Assembly (NCBI GenBank): GCA_002718655.1
Contig: PBFM01000045.1
Location: forward strand, 1-42,718
Direction: 5' to 3'
Length of the DNA: 42,718 bases
From: Fidelibacterota bacterium
Lineage (GTDB): Bacteria; Fidelibacterota; Marinisomatia; Marinisomatales; UBA1611
The position numbers and the translations under genes were made by a program. The notes under the pieces are model-generated. The model was not told where the DNA came from. It saw nothing but the letters and a program-made list of their open reading frames with translations, and ran no database searches. Positions 1-7,066 of this stretch are shown here, one piece after another. Position 1 is the stretch's first letter. Every line of letters begins with the position of its first letter.

Positions 1-205
1 CCAAGGCAACCAAGGCAACCAAGGCAACGGTTACAACGGCGGCCAAGGCAACCAAGGCAACCAAGGCAACCAAGGCAACGGTTACAACGGCGGCCAAGGC
101 AACCAAGGCAACCAAGGCAACCAAGGCAACCAAGGCAACGGTTACAACGGCGGCCAAGGCAACCAAGGCAACGGTTACAACCAAGGCAACGGCAACCAAG
201 GCGGC
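1..205 (+). repeat. In-frame tandem repeat (CAAGGCAAC and GGTTACAACGGCGGC units)
   Basis: This stretch is made of 9-base CAAGGCAAC units (Gln-Gly-Asn) interrupted by GGTTACAAC with GGC codons (Gly-Tyr-Asn-Gly). Asn is always AAC, Gln always CAA and Tyr always TAC. The array is therefore repetitive at the DNA level, as expected from recent slippage or unequal recombination. It continues the array at 42432-42718. Confidence 0.95.
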
Positions 206-241
206 CCGCAACAAGATCATAATTTCTTACCTAACCAATAA
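2..241 (+). CDS. SSB-like (DUF2815-type) protein, C-terminal part; continues from 41897
   Basis: This is the distal end of the gene that begins at 41897. The frame opens at base 2 and stops with TAA at 239-241. About 69 residues are only Gly, Asn, Gln and Tyr, in QGN and GYNGG units. They are followed by an ordinary tip, GGPQQDHNFLPNQ. Joined literally base to base, the window ends are out of frame by one; the frame is restored if the ends share one base or a few repeat bases are missing, so the true repeat number is uncertain. The tip lacks the acidic D-D-D-I-P-F motif of bacterial SSB. The wrap-around assignment is inferred from identical repeat composition and codon use at both ends. Confidence 0.85.
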   Translation, partial: QGNQGNQGNGYNGGQGNQGNQGNQGNGYNGGQGNQGNQGNQGNQGNGYNGGQGNQGNGYNQGNGNQGGPQQDHNFLPNQ

Positions 242-252
242 AACGAAAGGCG

Positions 253-271
253 GCCCGGTGTTAAGCCGGGC
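253..271 (+). terminator. Small hairpin after the SSB-like gene, weak terminator or attenuator
   Basis: GCCCGG (253-258) and CCGGGC (266-271) form a 6-bp stem with a 7-nt loop. The sequence after it is TGTTTC, a poor U tract, so termination would be partial. It lies between the SSB-like stop and the exonuclease start and could lower expression of the downstream polymerase genes relative to SSB. Confidence 0.35.
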
Positions 272-280
272 TGTTTCAAT

Positions 281-850
281 ATGGAAAGATTACCCGTACA
301 CATTTTTGCAGACCTCGAAGCGCTCGACACGGGCGACGACGCCAAGATCTTAAGCGTCGCGCTACACGGCATTAAAACCGATATGAAAGAGATCCCCGGC
401 ATTGAGGTTATAATCGACGCCAGTACAAGCGGCGGGACGATATGCCCTAAAACGGTCAAATGGTGGAGCGAGCAATCGCGCGAAGCACAAGCCCGCGTTT
501 TTCGCCCTAAAGAAGTAATAAGCGAAGCCGACGCGGTGGCGAAGTTGGATCGATACCTGCGGAACTTTTACGGTGATTTTCGTATATGGGGGAACGGTGC
601 GACGTTTGACATAACGAAGATAAAGCGCATGTTTGAGCGCCACGGGTACGCGGTGCCGTGGGAATTTTGGAACGAGCGCGACGTTAGAACGATCGTTGAG
701 TTGGGCGAACTTTGCACCCTGCCGGACTTTAAAAACGTTCTACCGTTCGAGGGAGTTAAACACGTCGCACTCGACGACGCCCGGCACCAAGCGCGCTACA
801 CAATGCAAACAATACGCGCACTTATGAAAAAGGCGGGCCGTGTATGTTAA
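281..850 (+). CDS. DEDDh 3'-5' exonuclease (RNase T / DnaQ fold)
   Basis: The 189-residue protein matches the DEDDh exonuclease plan. D11 and E13 lie in an ADLEALD strand, D110 follows a WGNGATFD strand, and H161 with D166 gives the H-x4-D signature near the C terminus. It resembles small phage exonucleases of the Rv2179c/RNase T type, which remove 3' nucleotides from DNA or RNA with two metal ions. The start at 281 keeps the first catalytic strand, but no strong ribosome binding site precedes it and a hairpin sits just upstream, so translation may depend on the SSB-like gene. The polymerase two genes downstream suggests a role in replication or nucleotide recycling. Confidence 0.82.
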   Translation: MERLPVHIFADLEALDTGDDAKILSVALHGIKTDMKEIPGIEVIIDASTSGGTICPKTVKWWSEQSREAQARVFRPKEVISEADAVAKLDRYLRNFYGDFRIWGNGATFDITKIKRMFERHGYAVPWEFWNERDVRTIVELGELCTLPDFKNVLPFEGVKHVALDDARHQARYTMQTIRALMKKAGRVC

Positions 851-945
851 CTTTTTTCGGGCTTTTGTGTCTTTTCGGGTTTTTCAGGGCTGTTTCTCGC
901 GTCCCTGCGCTATCCTCTGACGATTACAGCTATACAGGGCGATAA
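844..945 (+). CDS. Possible 33-residue hydrophobic peptide
   Basis: A short frame starts with ATG inside the exonuclease stop region (7-nt overlap) and ends at TAA 943-945, two bases before the next ATG. Its first 15 residues are strongly hydrophobic (MLTFFGLLCLFGFF), like a membrane-inserted microprotein. Its fit between two genes supports it; its length and the pyrimidine-rich DNA argue for caution. Confidence 0.3.
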   Translation: MLTFFGLLCLFGFFRAVSRVPALSSDDYSYTGR

Positions 946-947
946 TC

Positions 948-1184
948 ATGCAACAATTCTTTATTAACGCGCTGGCGTTGTTTCTGGCGCTTTCTGCGGC
1001 GGGCTTCATTACTTACCTGTTATTTTTAGGCGACGAAAGGGCGCAAAAGCGCGAAGAAAGACGACGCGCGAACCGCTGCGACGAACTCGACGAACTCCAC
1101 GGCGGATCGTGGTACTACGACAAAACGCGCGGCGACTTTGCCGACGCAATGACAGACCGCCGCGTGGCGGATAAGGATCAGTAA
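948..1184 (+). CDS. Small membrane-anchored protein ahead of DNA polymerase
   Basis: The 78-residue product has one clear transmembrane helix (about residues 5-27), then a very basic stretch (KREERRRANR) and an acidic, hydrophilic tail. The positive charges after the helix place the tail in the cytoplasm. An AGGGCGA sequence precedes the ATG, and its TAA overlaps the polymerase ATG by one base (TAATG), so the two are probably co-translated. I recognise no family. A membrane tether for replication proteins or a small holin-like protein are both possible, but neither is shown. Confidence 0.7.
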   Translation: MQQFFINALALFLALSAAGFITYLLFLGDERAQKREERRRANRCDELDELHGGSWYYDKTRGDFADAMTDRRVADKDQ

Positions 1185-3661
1185 TGGGCGTTATAGTTTA
1201 CCACCCGGAAAGCGATTGCACCTTTGTCGCTAACCCGGATCAAATGACTGGGCCGGACTGGGATCACGTTTACGAAGTGGCACCACATGAGATCCCGGAC
1301 GGTACACAAATTCGAAGCCTCGGCGCGTACCCGTCAACCGTCCGCCCCTCGTTAGACTTCGAGACGTACAGCGAGGCGGGCTTCACGGTTGACCGGGTCA
1401 CAAAAACGGTTCGCGGTATCGGTGCGAACGGTAAAGGCGGCCTCCCGGTTGTAGGTACGCCCGTTTATGCTGAACACCCTAGCACCGAAATTTTGTGCCT
1501 ATATTACGACCTTAAGGACGGCCGGGGCGTGCGCGGGTTCATACCCGGACTAAGCGCCGAGCCAACCGATTTACTCGAACACGTTAAGAACGGCGGGTGG
1601 TTAGAGGCGTTCAATTTTACATTTGAATGGTGGATCTGGAATATGGTCTGCGTGCGCCGCTACGGCTGGCCGCCTATCTCGTTCGATCGTGGTGTCTGCG
1701 TTATGGCACGCGCCCGCCGTTTCTCTATGCCGGGATCGCTCGCGACTTGCTCGAAAGTTCTCGGCTTAGAGGGCAAGCAAAAAGACGGTAAGCAACTGAT
1801 CCAGCAATTGACCCGCCCGCACAAGCCGACAAAAACCCGGCCTGAGTTCCGCCGCTTACCGCGCACCCACTTCGAAGAATTTAAACGACTGTATTCGTAT
1901 TGCGCGCAAGACGTAACGGCCGAAGATATGGTCGCGGCGCATTTGCCGGATATGTCCGACTACGAGCGCGCAACGTGGATCACGGATCAGCGCATAAACG
2001 CGCGCGGCGTACTCGTCGACCGGGTAACGCTGGATCGCTGTCTATACCTTTACAGCGAAACCGAAAAGCGCCTGACAATCGAACTAGGGCAGATAACCGG
2101 CGGCGCGGTCGGCTCGGTCGGTGAAACCGCTAAAATGTGCGAATGGTTGAACGGGCAAGGCTTACCGATCGCCGACGTTAAGGCCGAGACGATCGAGGGA
2201 CGTCTGCAGAAAATCGACAAGGCCGTAAAAATTATGTCCGGCGAGTTGGTCAACGTTCACCCTGTCGACTACGACGACGCGCCGAAGTTCGCACAATTCC
2301 GGGGCGGTAAAGTTGAACGCGTGCTGCAGATACGCCAAGCGCTCGCCGGTGCCAATATTAAAAAGCTTTTCAGCCTCGACCGCTCGCTTAGTTCCGATAA
2401 CAGGCTACGCGATCAGTATATGTATTGCGGCGCGGATCAGACTGGCCGGTGGTCTGCAGGTGGCGTTCAGTTGCAAAACCTGACCGCAAAAGGCCCGAAG
2501 ACGCGCCGCTGCGACGATTGCGGCCGCTACTTTGGCGACGGCATAAAAACGCTTGAACACCCTAACGCGTGCCCGGAATGCGGATCCGATAATACTCCGC
2601 TCGTCGACTGGCTGATCGATCCAATGGTCGCGGCTATTGAAGACATAAACCGTTACTACGATAAGCCTGATTTATTCGCTGGCTTGTGGGTTGACGCGGT
2701 CGAAACAATAACTGGCTGTTTGCGCGGTCTGTTTAAAGCGAGCGAGGGCAAACGTTTAATTTGCTGTGACTTCTCGGCGATCGAGGCTGTCGTCCTTGCG
2801 TGCCTCTCCGGGTGCCAATGGCGGATCGACGTATTCGCAACACACGGCAAAATATACGAAATGAGCGCGGCGGCTATCACCGGCAATTCGCTTGAATATT
2901 ACTTAGATTACAAAAAGCAAAACGGCACGCACCACCCGGATCGGAAAAAGGTCGGCAAGGTGGCCGAGTTGGCGAGCGGTTACGGCGGTTGGATAGGCGC
3001 GTGGAAAGCATTCGGCGCGACACAATCCGACGACGAACTTAAACAACTGATCATTAAGTGGCGCGAAGCCTCGCCCGAGATCGTCGAATTTTGGGGCGGC
3101 CAGTTCCGACAAATAGGCCCGAAACCGTGGGACGCCGTCCCCGAATTGTTCGGCCTAGAGGGCGCTTTCATTGCAGCGGTACGCAACCCCGGCAAATACT
3201 ACGACGTTGGCCCGATCACAATGGCTTATGATAAGCGCGGCGACGTGCTGTATTTGCGCTTACCGTCCGGGCGTTTTCTTCACTATCACCGGCCGAAGCT
3301 GATCCCGGACGAAGACAAGTTAAAGCGCGGCCCGTGCGTAAAAATCACGTTCGAGGGATATAACACCAATTCACAAAAAGGCCCGATCGGCTGGATTGTA
3401 AAAGACACCTACGGCGGCCGACTAGCTGAAAACGTCACGCAAGCCGTGGCGGCGGATATTCAAGCCGAAGCACTGGTACGCGTTGAGCGCGCCGGTTATC
3501 CCGTGGTAATGCACACGCACGATGAAATAATAGCCGAGGTCGAACACGGGCGCGGCTCTTGGCAAGAAATGGCGGCGATAATGTCCGAGCGTCCCGCGTG
3601 GGCGTCGTGGTGGCCGATTAAAGCCGACGGGTGGGAACATGAACGCTATCAAAAGGATTAA
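1184..3661 (+). CDS. DNA polymerase, family A, with N-terminal 3'-5' exonuclease
   Basis: This 825-residue protein is the replicative polymerase. The N-terminal proofreading domain shows D58 and E60 in LDFETYS, an ExoII-like region around NFTFEWW and a CAQD motif. Palm motif A is CCDFSAIEA with D529, motif B is a K-rich helix ending in SGYGGW, and motif C is HTHDEI with D780. An insertion just after the GRWSAGGVQLQNL segment carries two CxxC pairs (C443/C446 and C463/C466), a likely zinc ribbon. That insertion is absent from E. coli Pol I and T7 polymerase. The gene starts directly at the stop of the membrane protein. Confidence 0.96.
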   Translation: MGVIVYHPESDCTFVANPDQMTGPDWDHVYEVAPHEIPDGTQIRSLGAYPSTVRPSLDFETYSEAGFTVDRVTKTVRGIGANGKGGLPVVGTPVYAEHPSTEILCLYYDLKDGRGVRGFIPGLSAEPTDLLEHVKNGGWLEAFNFTFEWWIWNMVCVRRYGWPPISFDRGVCVMARARRFSMPGSLATCSKVLGLEGKQKDGKQLIQQLTRPHKPTKTRPEFRRLPRTHFEEFKRLYSYCAQDVTAEDMVAAHLPDMSDYERATWITDQRINARGVLVDRVTLDRCLYLYSETEKRLTIELGQITGGAVGSVGETAKMCEWLNGQGLPIADVKAETIEGRLQKIDKAVKIMSGELVNVHPVDYDDAPKFAQFRGGKVERVLQIRQALAGANIKKLFSLDRSLSSDNRLRDQYMYCGADQTGRWSAGGVQLQNLTAKGPKTRRCDDCGRYFGDGIKTLEHPNACPECGSDNTPLVDWLIDPMVAAIEDINRYYDKPDLFAGLWVDAVETITGCLRGLFKASEGKRLICCDFSAIEAVVLACLSGCQWRIDVFATHGKIYEMSAAAITGNSLEYYLDYKKQNGTHHPDRKKVGKVAELASGYGGWIGAWKAFGATQSDDELKQLIIKWREASPEIVEFWGGQFRQIGPKPWDAVPELFGLEGAFIAAVRNPGKYYDVGPITMAYDKRGDVLYLRLPSGRFLHYHRPKLIPDEDKLKRGPCVKITFEGYNTNSQKGPIGWIVKDTYGGRLAENVTQAVAADIQAEALVRVERAGYPVVMHTHDEIIAEVEHGRGSWQEMAAIMSERPAWASWWPIKADGWEHERYQKD

Positions 3662-3667
3662 TCGACT

Positions 3668-3925
3668 ATGAAGACCATAACAAACGATACAAGCTTTACG
3701 GCGTCGGCGACGGCTTTTATAGACGGCGTTAACGGCTACGCGAAACAAGAAGTGCAGATCCTTATCGACGGCGAGCCGTGCGGCGTCACTATGCACAACG
3801 AGCGGGCGACTAGGTATTCCAACTGGGATCGGTACTTCACACACCCCGGCGCGCCTGACTGGAAGTTCTCCGAATTGCGCGACGCCCTGCCGCTGAGTGA
3901 ATTTAAGTGGGAACGTACAAAATGA
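3668..3925 (+). CDS. Hypothetical protein, 85 residues
   Basis: The frame begins six bases after the polymerase stop with an upstream AAGGA. It ends in an ATGA overlap with the next gene. The protein is polar, with several aromatic residues (YSNWDRYF) and no membrane segment or known motif. Conserved spacing and coupling support a real gene; function unknown. Confidence 0.75.
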   Translation: MKTITNDTSFTASATAFIDGVNGYAKQEVQILIDGEPCGVTMHNERATRYSNWDRYFTHPGAPDWKFSELRDALPLSEFKWERTK

Positions 3926-4161
3926 TTGTGCACGCACTTTTACAAGGGCAAGAAACCCGCGAACGGCTCGAACTGATCTTAAGCCTGACGTCGATCCGCC
4001 CGGGGCCGATCCGCGACGCGTTGTTCTCGCATTACGTCGACGGGATGCCCGCCGCCGCTGCGATATTTACGCACGACGTCGCAAAGCAGAATTTTAGCCG
4101 CGCACAAAAGACGGTTAACAAAGTATATTCGATTACTTGCGCTATTCACAAAATCACTTAA
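3922..4161 (+). CDS. PapB/FocB-like helix-turn-helix protein
   Basis: The start chosen is the ATG at 3922, which overlaps the preceding TGA by four bases; an in-frame ATG 15 bases upstream gives a less likely longer form. The 79-residue product is one helical domain. The run LILSLTSIRPGPIRDALFS followed by VDGMPAAAAI and an FSRAQKTVNKV recognition-type helix resembles the PapB/FocB fold in order and spacing. PapB-family proteins bind AT-rich DNA as oligomers and control fimbrial genes. A phage copy could silence or activate host or phage promoters. The assignment is by eye and tentative. Confidence 0.6.
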   Translation: MIVHALLQGQETRERLELILSLTSIRPGPIRDALFSHYVDGMPAAAAIFTHDVAKQNFSRAQKTVNKVYSITCAIHKIT

Positions 4162-4198
4162 TTGATTACTTGCGCGTAACTAATAAAGAGGTTACAAG

Positions 4199-4393
4199 AT
4201 GAAAATAATTAGTTGTAAAGCGTGCGGCGTTGTACTCGACGCCGAGGTGTTGCCGTTCCCTCGCGATATTCACAACGACGACGGATCAGTAAACACCAAG
4301 AAAGCCGGGTGGAACGGTGAAGAATACGAACCGATCGCGCCGTGCCCTAACTGCGGAACGTCGATAAATAGCCAAGGCGAAGAACTCGTATGA
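4199..4393 (+). CDS. Small zinc-ribbon protein
   Basis: The 64-residue protein has two CxxC pairs, CKAC at residues 6-9 and CPNC near residue 49, as in a four-cysteine zinc ribbon. A good AGAGG ribosome binding site lies six bases before the ATG. The stop overlaps the next start (ATGA at 4390). It may bind nucleic acid or act as an adaptor; the partner is unknown. Confidence 0.75.
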   Translation: MKIISCKACGVVLDAEVLPFPRDIHNDDGSVNTKKAGWNGEEYEPIAPCPNCGTSINSQGEELV

Positions 4394-4677
4394 ACTTAAG
4401 CCAGAAAATTGCAGCGCTGATCGAGTCGGTGAAGTACGGCGAAGACGTGGCACCGTACGGCCCGAACTTTCGCGAAGACTTGATCGAATGCCTCGAACGC
4501 GTAACCGAAGCCGTCGACCTAGTAAGCGAGGCGGCCGAGGCGATACCCGACCCGGAACGGTTCGACGAACTCGGCGAACACTTAGTCGCTAACCCTGCGG
4601 CGTTTAAAGTATTCGCTAAAATCATAAACGAAATTGAAGAAGACAAAACGAGGATCCAAAAATGGACGAACAACTAA
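4390..4677 (+). CDS. Hypothetical acidic helical protein, 95 residues
   Basis: The start is coupled to the previous stop by ATGA. The product is predominantly helical and acidic, rich in Glu, with no cysteine pair or membrane segment that suggests a family. It overlaps the next gene by 16 bases. Function unknown. Confidence 0.7.
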   Translation: MNLSQKIAALIESVKYGEDVAPYGPNFREDLIECLERVTEAVDLVSEAAEAIPDPERFDELGEHLVANPAAFKVFAKIINEIEEDKTRIQKWTNN

Positions 4678-4976
4678 TCGCGCACCTTAATAAACTAAAT
4701 TCTGAGGCGGTCGGTTTGGCGCTTAAGCTATGCGAGACGAAAAGCCCGGCCGACGTCGTGCACATTATCGCGACGGCCTCCGCTCTCGTTGCTGCAGCGA
4801 TATGTCGCAACGCACCGAACGAAAACGCGTTACAACTTCAAGTTAAACGCACGTTAGATCAGATCCACACGACCGGGTATAAGCAAGCGAACGCAAAGTC
4901 GTTCACTGAAAGCGCAACCCATTTTATTCAAGCAATCGAAAACGCAAAAGGAACCGAAGACAGTGTCAAACATTAA
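4662..4976 (+). CDS. Hypothetical helical protein, 104 residues
   Basis: The frame overlaps both neighbours (16 nt upstream, 14 nt downstream), typical of this operon. The protein is alanine-rich and helical, with a mildly hydrophobic central helix (about residues 29-49) that is not convincing as a membrane span. No family recognised. Confidence 0.7.
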   Translation: MDEQLIAHLNKLNSEAVGLALKLCETKSPADVVHIIATASALVAAAICRNAPNENALQLQVKRTLDQIHTTGYKQANAKSFTESATHFIQAIENAKGTEDSVKH

Positions 4977-5523
4977 TTTAAACGAACTCGCAAGGCGTAT
5001 CTATGAACAAAATAAGGCGGTCGGCTGGTGGGACGATCCGAACCGTTGCCTATTACAGACATTACAGCTTGTTAGTACCGAAGTAGCCGAAGCGACCGAG
5101 GGCGAACGAAAAAACCTTAACGACGACCACCTGCCCGATCGCAAAATGGGCGAGGTAGAACTGGCCGACGCGCTGATCCGTACGCTAGACGTTGCCGGGC
5201 GGTACTGTATTAAGTACAACCCGGAAAAAGCCGGGGCGAGCGTGGATCCTTTCTGCGAATACGACACGATCGGCGCGCAACACTTAGGCATAAACGGCGC
5301 GCTTACCGACTTTGCTCGCGAGGTTCATCTGGCGCAATTAATACCGACGGCGGCACGTTCGATCGAACACCGATACCATACACTAGTTGATAGTATTATT
5401 TTTGTTGCCGAGCGTAACGACTACGATTTATTCGGGGCGTTGGAAGAAAAGCTGGCGTACAACAAAAACCGCCAAGACCATAAACGGTCTGAAAGGGCGA
5501 AGCCCCACGGGAAAGGATTTTAA
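4963..5523 (+). CDS. MazG-like nucleotide pyrophosphohydrolase
   Basis: The 186-residue protein starts with GTG at 4963 behind an AGGA site. Helix LVSTEVAEATEGER (E40, E43) and the later EVELADALIRTLD (E66, D69) match the EExxE and ExxD metal-binding pattern of all-alpha NTP pyrophosphohydrolases. Enzymes of this group hydrolyse dNTPs or modified nucleotides to monophosphates; phage members are proposed to adjust nucleotide pools or alarmone levels. It lies in the replication operon, just before a SLOG-type nucleotide-binding gene. The C terminus is basic and probably disordered. Confidence 0.75.
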   Translation: MSNINLNELARRIYEQNKAVGWWDDPNRCLLQTLQLVSTEVAEATEGERKNLNDDHLPDRKMGEVELADALIRTLDVAGRYCIKYNPEKAGASVDPFCEYDTIGAQHLGINGALTDFAREVHLAQLIPTAARSIEHRYHTLVDSIIFVAERNDYDLFGALEEKLAYNKNRQDHKRSERAKPHGKGF

Positions 5524-5585
5524 AAAAGAGTGCGCCGTCCTTGGCGCGCATACATATAGCAAGAAACGCAATAAGAGTGTAGAAC

Positions 5586-5912
5586 ATGCGAGTAATTATT
5601 GAAAGCCCTTACGCGGGCGACGTTGAGAAAAATTTGAACTATTTACGCGCGGCAATGCGCGACTGTGTAACGCGTAACGAAAGCCCTTACACTTCACACG
5701 GCCTTTTAACGCAACCGGGGGTATTAAATGACAACGACCCCGAAGAAAGGGCGCAAGGCATAGCGCTCGGCTTTGAGTGGCGAGACGTCGCCGAGAAAAC
5801 GGTCGTTTATACCGATCTCGGCTGGTCTTCGGGTATGCGTGCCGGGGTGGAAGATGCGAAACGCAAAGGCCGCCCGGTTGAACTTAGACGCCTTGGTCGT
5901 CCTTGGTCTTGA
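5586..5912 (+). CDS. DUF7768 / SLOG-like nucleotide-related protein
   Basis: The 108-residue product opens with a short strand then SPYAGD, as in nucleoside deoxyribosyltransferase-like and SLOG folds. A GWSSGMRAGVEDAKRKGRPVE segment near the end corresponds to the fold's second ligand loop and last helix-strand. Such proteins bind nucleotides or derived ligands, and phage copies often lie near nucleotide-metabolism genes, as here. The exact reaction is unknown. It is the last gene of the rightward operon and overlaps the opposite-strand lysis cassette by 29 bases. Confidence 0.65.
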   Translation: MRVIIESPYAGDVEKNLNYLRAAMRDCVTRNESPYTSHGLLTQPGVLNDNDPEERAQGIALGFEWRDVAEKTVVYTDLGWSSGMRAGVEDAKRKGRPVELRRLGRPWS

Positions 5913-6111
5913 TCTCGTTGGCGATTGCTTCGATCGCCGTTCTCATTGCCTCCGGGTCGTTAGCTGACGCCGCCGCGATAAGGTTTACGACATTGTCGTC
6001 GATCTTGTTGGTGGTAAAGCTGGCGGCCATGCGAGCGCCCCAAATTGCCATCTTTTCGGTAAGAAAAGCGGCACCCAAATTTTTAAGCACGGTTAATAAA
6101 AACAGTTTCAT
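5884..6111 (-). CDS. Small protein of the lysis cassette, 75 residues
   Basis: The ATG overlaps the endolysin stop as ATGA. The N-terminal 32 residues are hydrophobic to amphipathic with scattered lysines (MKLFLLTVLKNLGAAFL then MAIWGARMAAS). The rest is a soluble acidic helical tail. It could be a membrane-active lysis accessory (pinholin-like or antiholin-like), but the hydrophobic part is short for a classic holin. It ends within the convergent gene at 5912. Confidence 0.65.
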   Translation of the reverse strand: MKLFLLTVLKNLGAAFLTEKMAIWGARMAASFTTNKIDDNVVNLIAAASANDPEAMRTAIEAIANEIKTKDDQGV

Positions 6112-6617
6112 TGTAGTTCTACCCTTTTTGACAGCCAGCCGTCTAAAAACGCGCGGTTAGTCGGGCGAGTCCGGGCCAGTGCAATAAAATATTGTGATAT
6201 GAAAGAACGAAGCGCAACCGGCAACGCGTCCGGGTCTGCCTCTTTTGCGGCCGCTGCGGTCTTGCTTCCGACGATCCCGTCTTCTTTTAGCGCTAACTTA
6301 GTGCCACGACTAAAAGCGTTCACCGCGCGTTGTAGTGCGCGCCCTGCTTGGAATGGCCCGGCAACAACACAAAAATCTACGACTTGTTCGCGGACGTTGG
6401 CGGGAAGTTTCGAGGCGTTGACTGTGTCCCAAAATTCGCCCGAGTATATCGAAACGGCGAGATCGTAAGGTAGATCCGCCATGTCGCCCTCGTAGCCGTG
6501 GCGGCGGGCGGTCTTCTCGGTTATGCCGTAGCGAGTAGCGCCCCCGGCGTCGTTCGGGTGGTCTGAAAAGCCCCCCTCCCTTTCGATAATGCGTTTAATT
6601 ATGTCGGCTTTTTTCAT
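6108..6617 (-). CDS. Endolysin, GH108 family muramidase
   Basis: The start at 6617 overlaps the upstream TGA as ATGA and gives 169 residues beginning MKKADIIKRIIEREGGF. A longer in-frame start at 6686 would only add an atypical basic extension. The EGGF motif (E14 the likely catalytic acid), the following GGATRYGIT and the PxxAxxIYxxxFWD segment are the GH108 hallmarks. The C-terminal third fits the PG-binding-type domain usual in this family. It cleaves peptidoglycan glycan strands to release progeny. No signal peptide or SAR helix is visible, so it needs a holin. Confidence 0.93.
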   Translation of the reverse strand: MKKADIIKRIIEREGGFSDHPNDAGGATRYGITEKTARRHGYEGDMADLPYDLAVSIYSGEFWDTVNASKLPANVREQVVDFCVVAGPFQAGRALQRAVNAFSRGTKLALKEDGIVGSKTAAAAKEADPDALPVALRSFISQYFIALARTRPTNRAFLDGWLSKRVELQ

Positions 6618-7066
6618 GCTGCGGATCCCCTCGGGTTTCGATACTTTTCGACAATGCTCTGCAGTTCGCGCCGGGCGGGTTGCCATACTTGCGCGATCTC
6701 CCGGATCATATCATGTTTGCGGATAACGTCGGCGAGTTGCCCGGCGCGTATAGGTTTACGCAAGTAATCAACACAACCCAAATGAAGCGAGGCGATCGCG
6801 TGGTTGACGTCGTCCGAGGCGCTTAGAAACATGATCGGGATCTCGCGGGTGGCCGGGTTGAGTTTGAAGTCCCGGCAAAGTTCAAGCCCGGATTTATTCG
6901 GCATGATTATGTCGATAATTATAAAATCCGGCTTCAACTCTACGGCGACTTCGATCGCGCGTTCCGGGTCAGTGAGGGCGATCGCATTGTAGCCCTCCTC
7001 TTTCATAGCCTCGGTGATCAATTCAAGGCTGATCACGTCGTCGTCTATCAATAATACGGTGGTCAT
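6614..7066 (-). CDS. CheY-like response-regulator receiver protein
   Basis: This 150-residue protein is a complete receiver domain: acidic cluster D8-D9-D10, phospho-acceptor D52 in FIIIDIIMP, switch residue S82 in MFLSAS, and the invariant K104-P105 in YLRKP. After residue 118 there is only a short helical tail with no DNA-binding or enzymatic output domain. All phosphorylation residues are intact, so it should accept phosphate from a histidine kinase or small phosphodonor. It lies between a membrane coiled-coil gene and the endolysin, coupled to both by ATGA overlaps, which points to lysis timing or host signal interception. That function is inference. Confidence 0.93.
   Translation of the reverse strand: MTTVLLIDDDVISLELITEAMKEEGYNAIALTDPERAIEVAVELKPDFIIIDIIMPNKSGLELCRDFKLNPATREIPIMFLSASDDVNHAIASLHLGCVDYLRKPIRAGQLADVIRKHDMIREIAQVWQPARRELQSIVEKYRNPRGSAA

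Noticed and set aside
3422-3937. 171-residue minus-strand frame over the polymerase end
   Set aside because: Antisense to the conserved motif C region of the polymerase; no operon context or ribosome site.
5920-5938. Hairpin GGCGAT...ATCGCC as terminator between convergent genes
   Set aside because: It lies in coding sequence of the minus-strand gene and has no T tract on either side.
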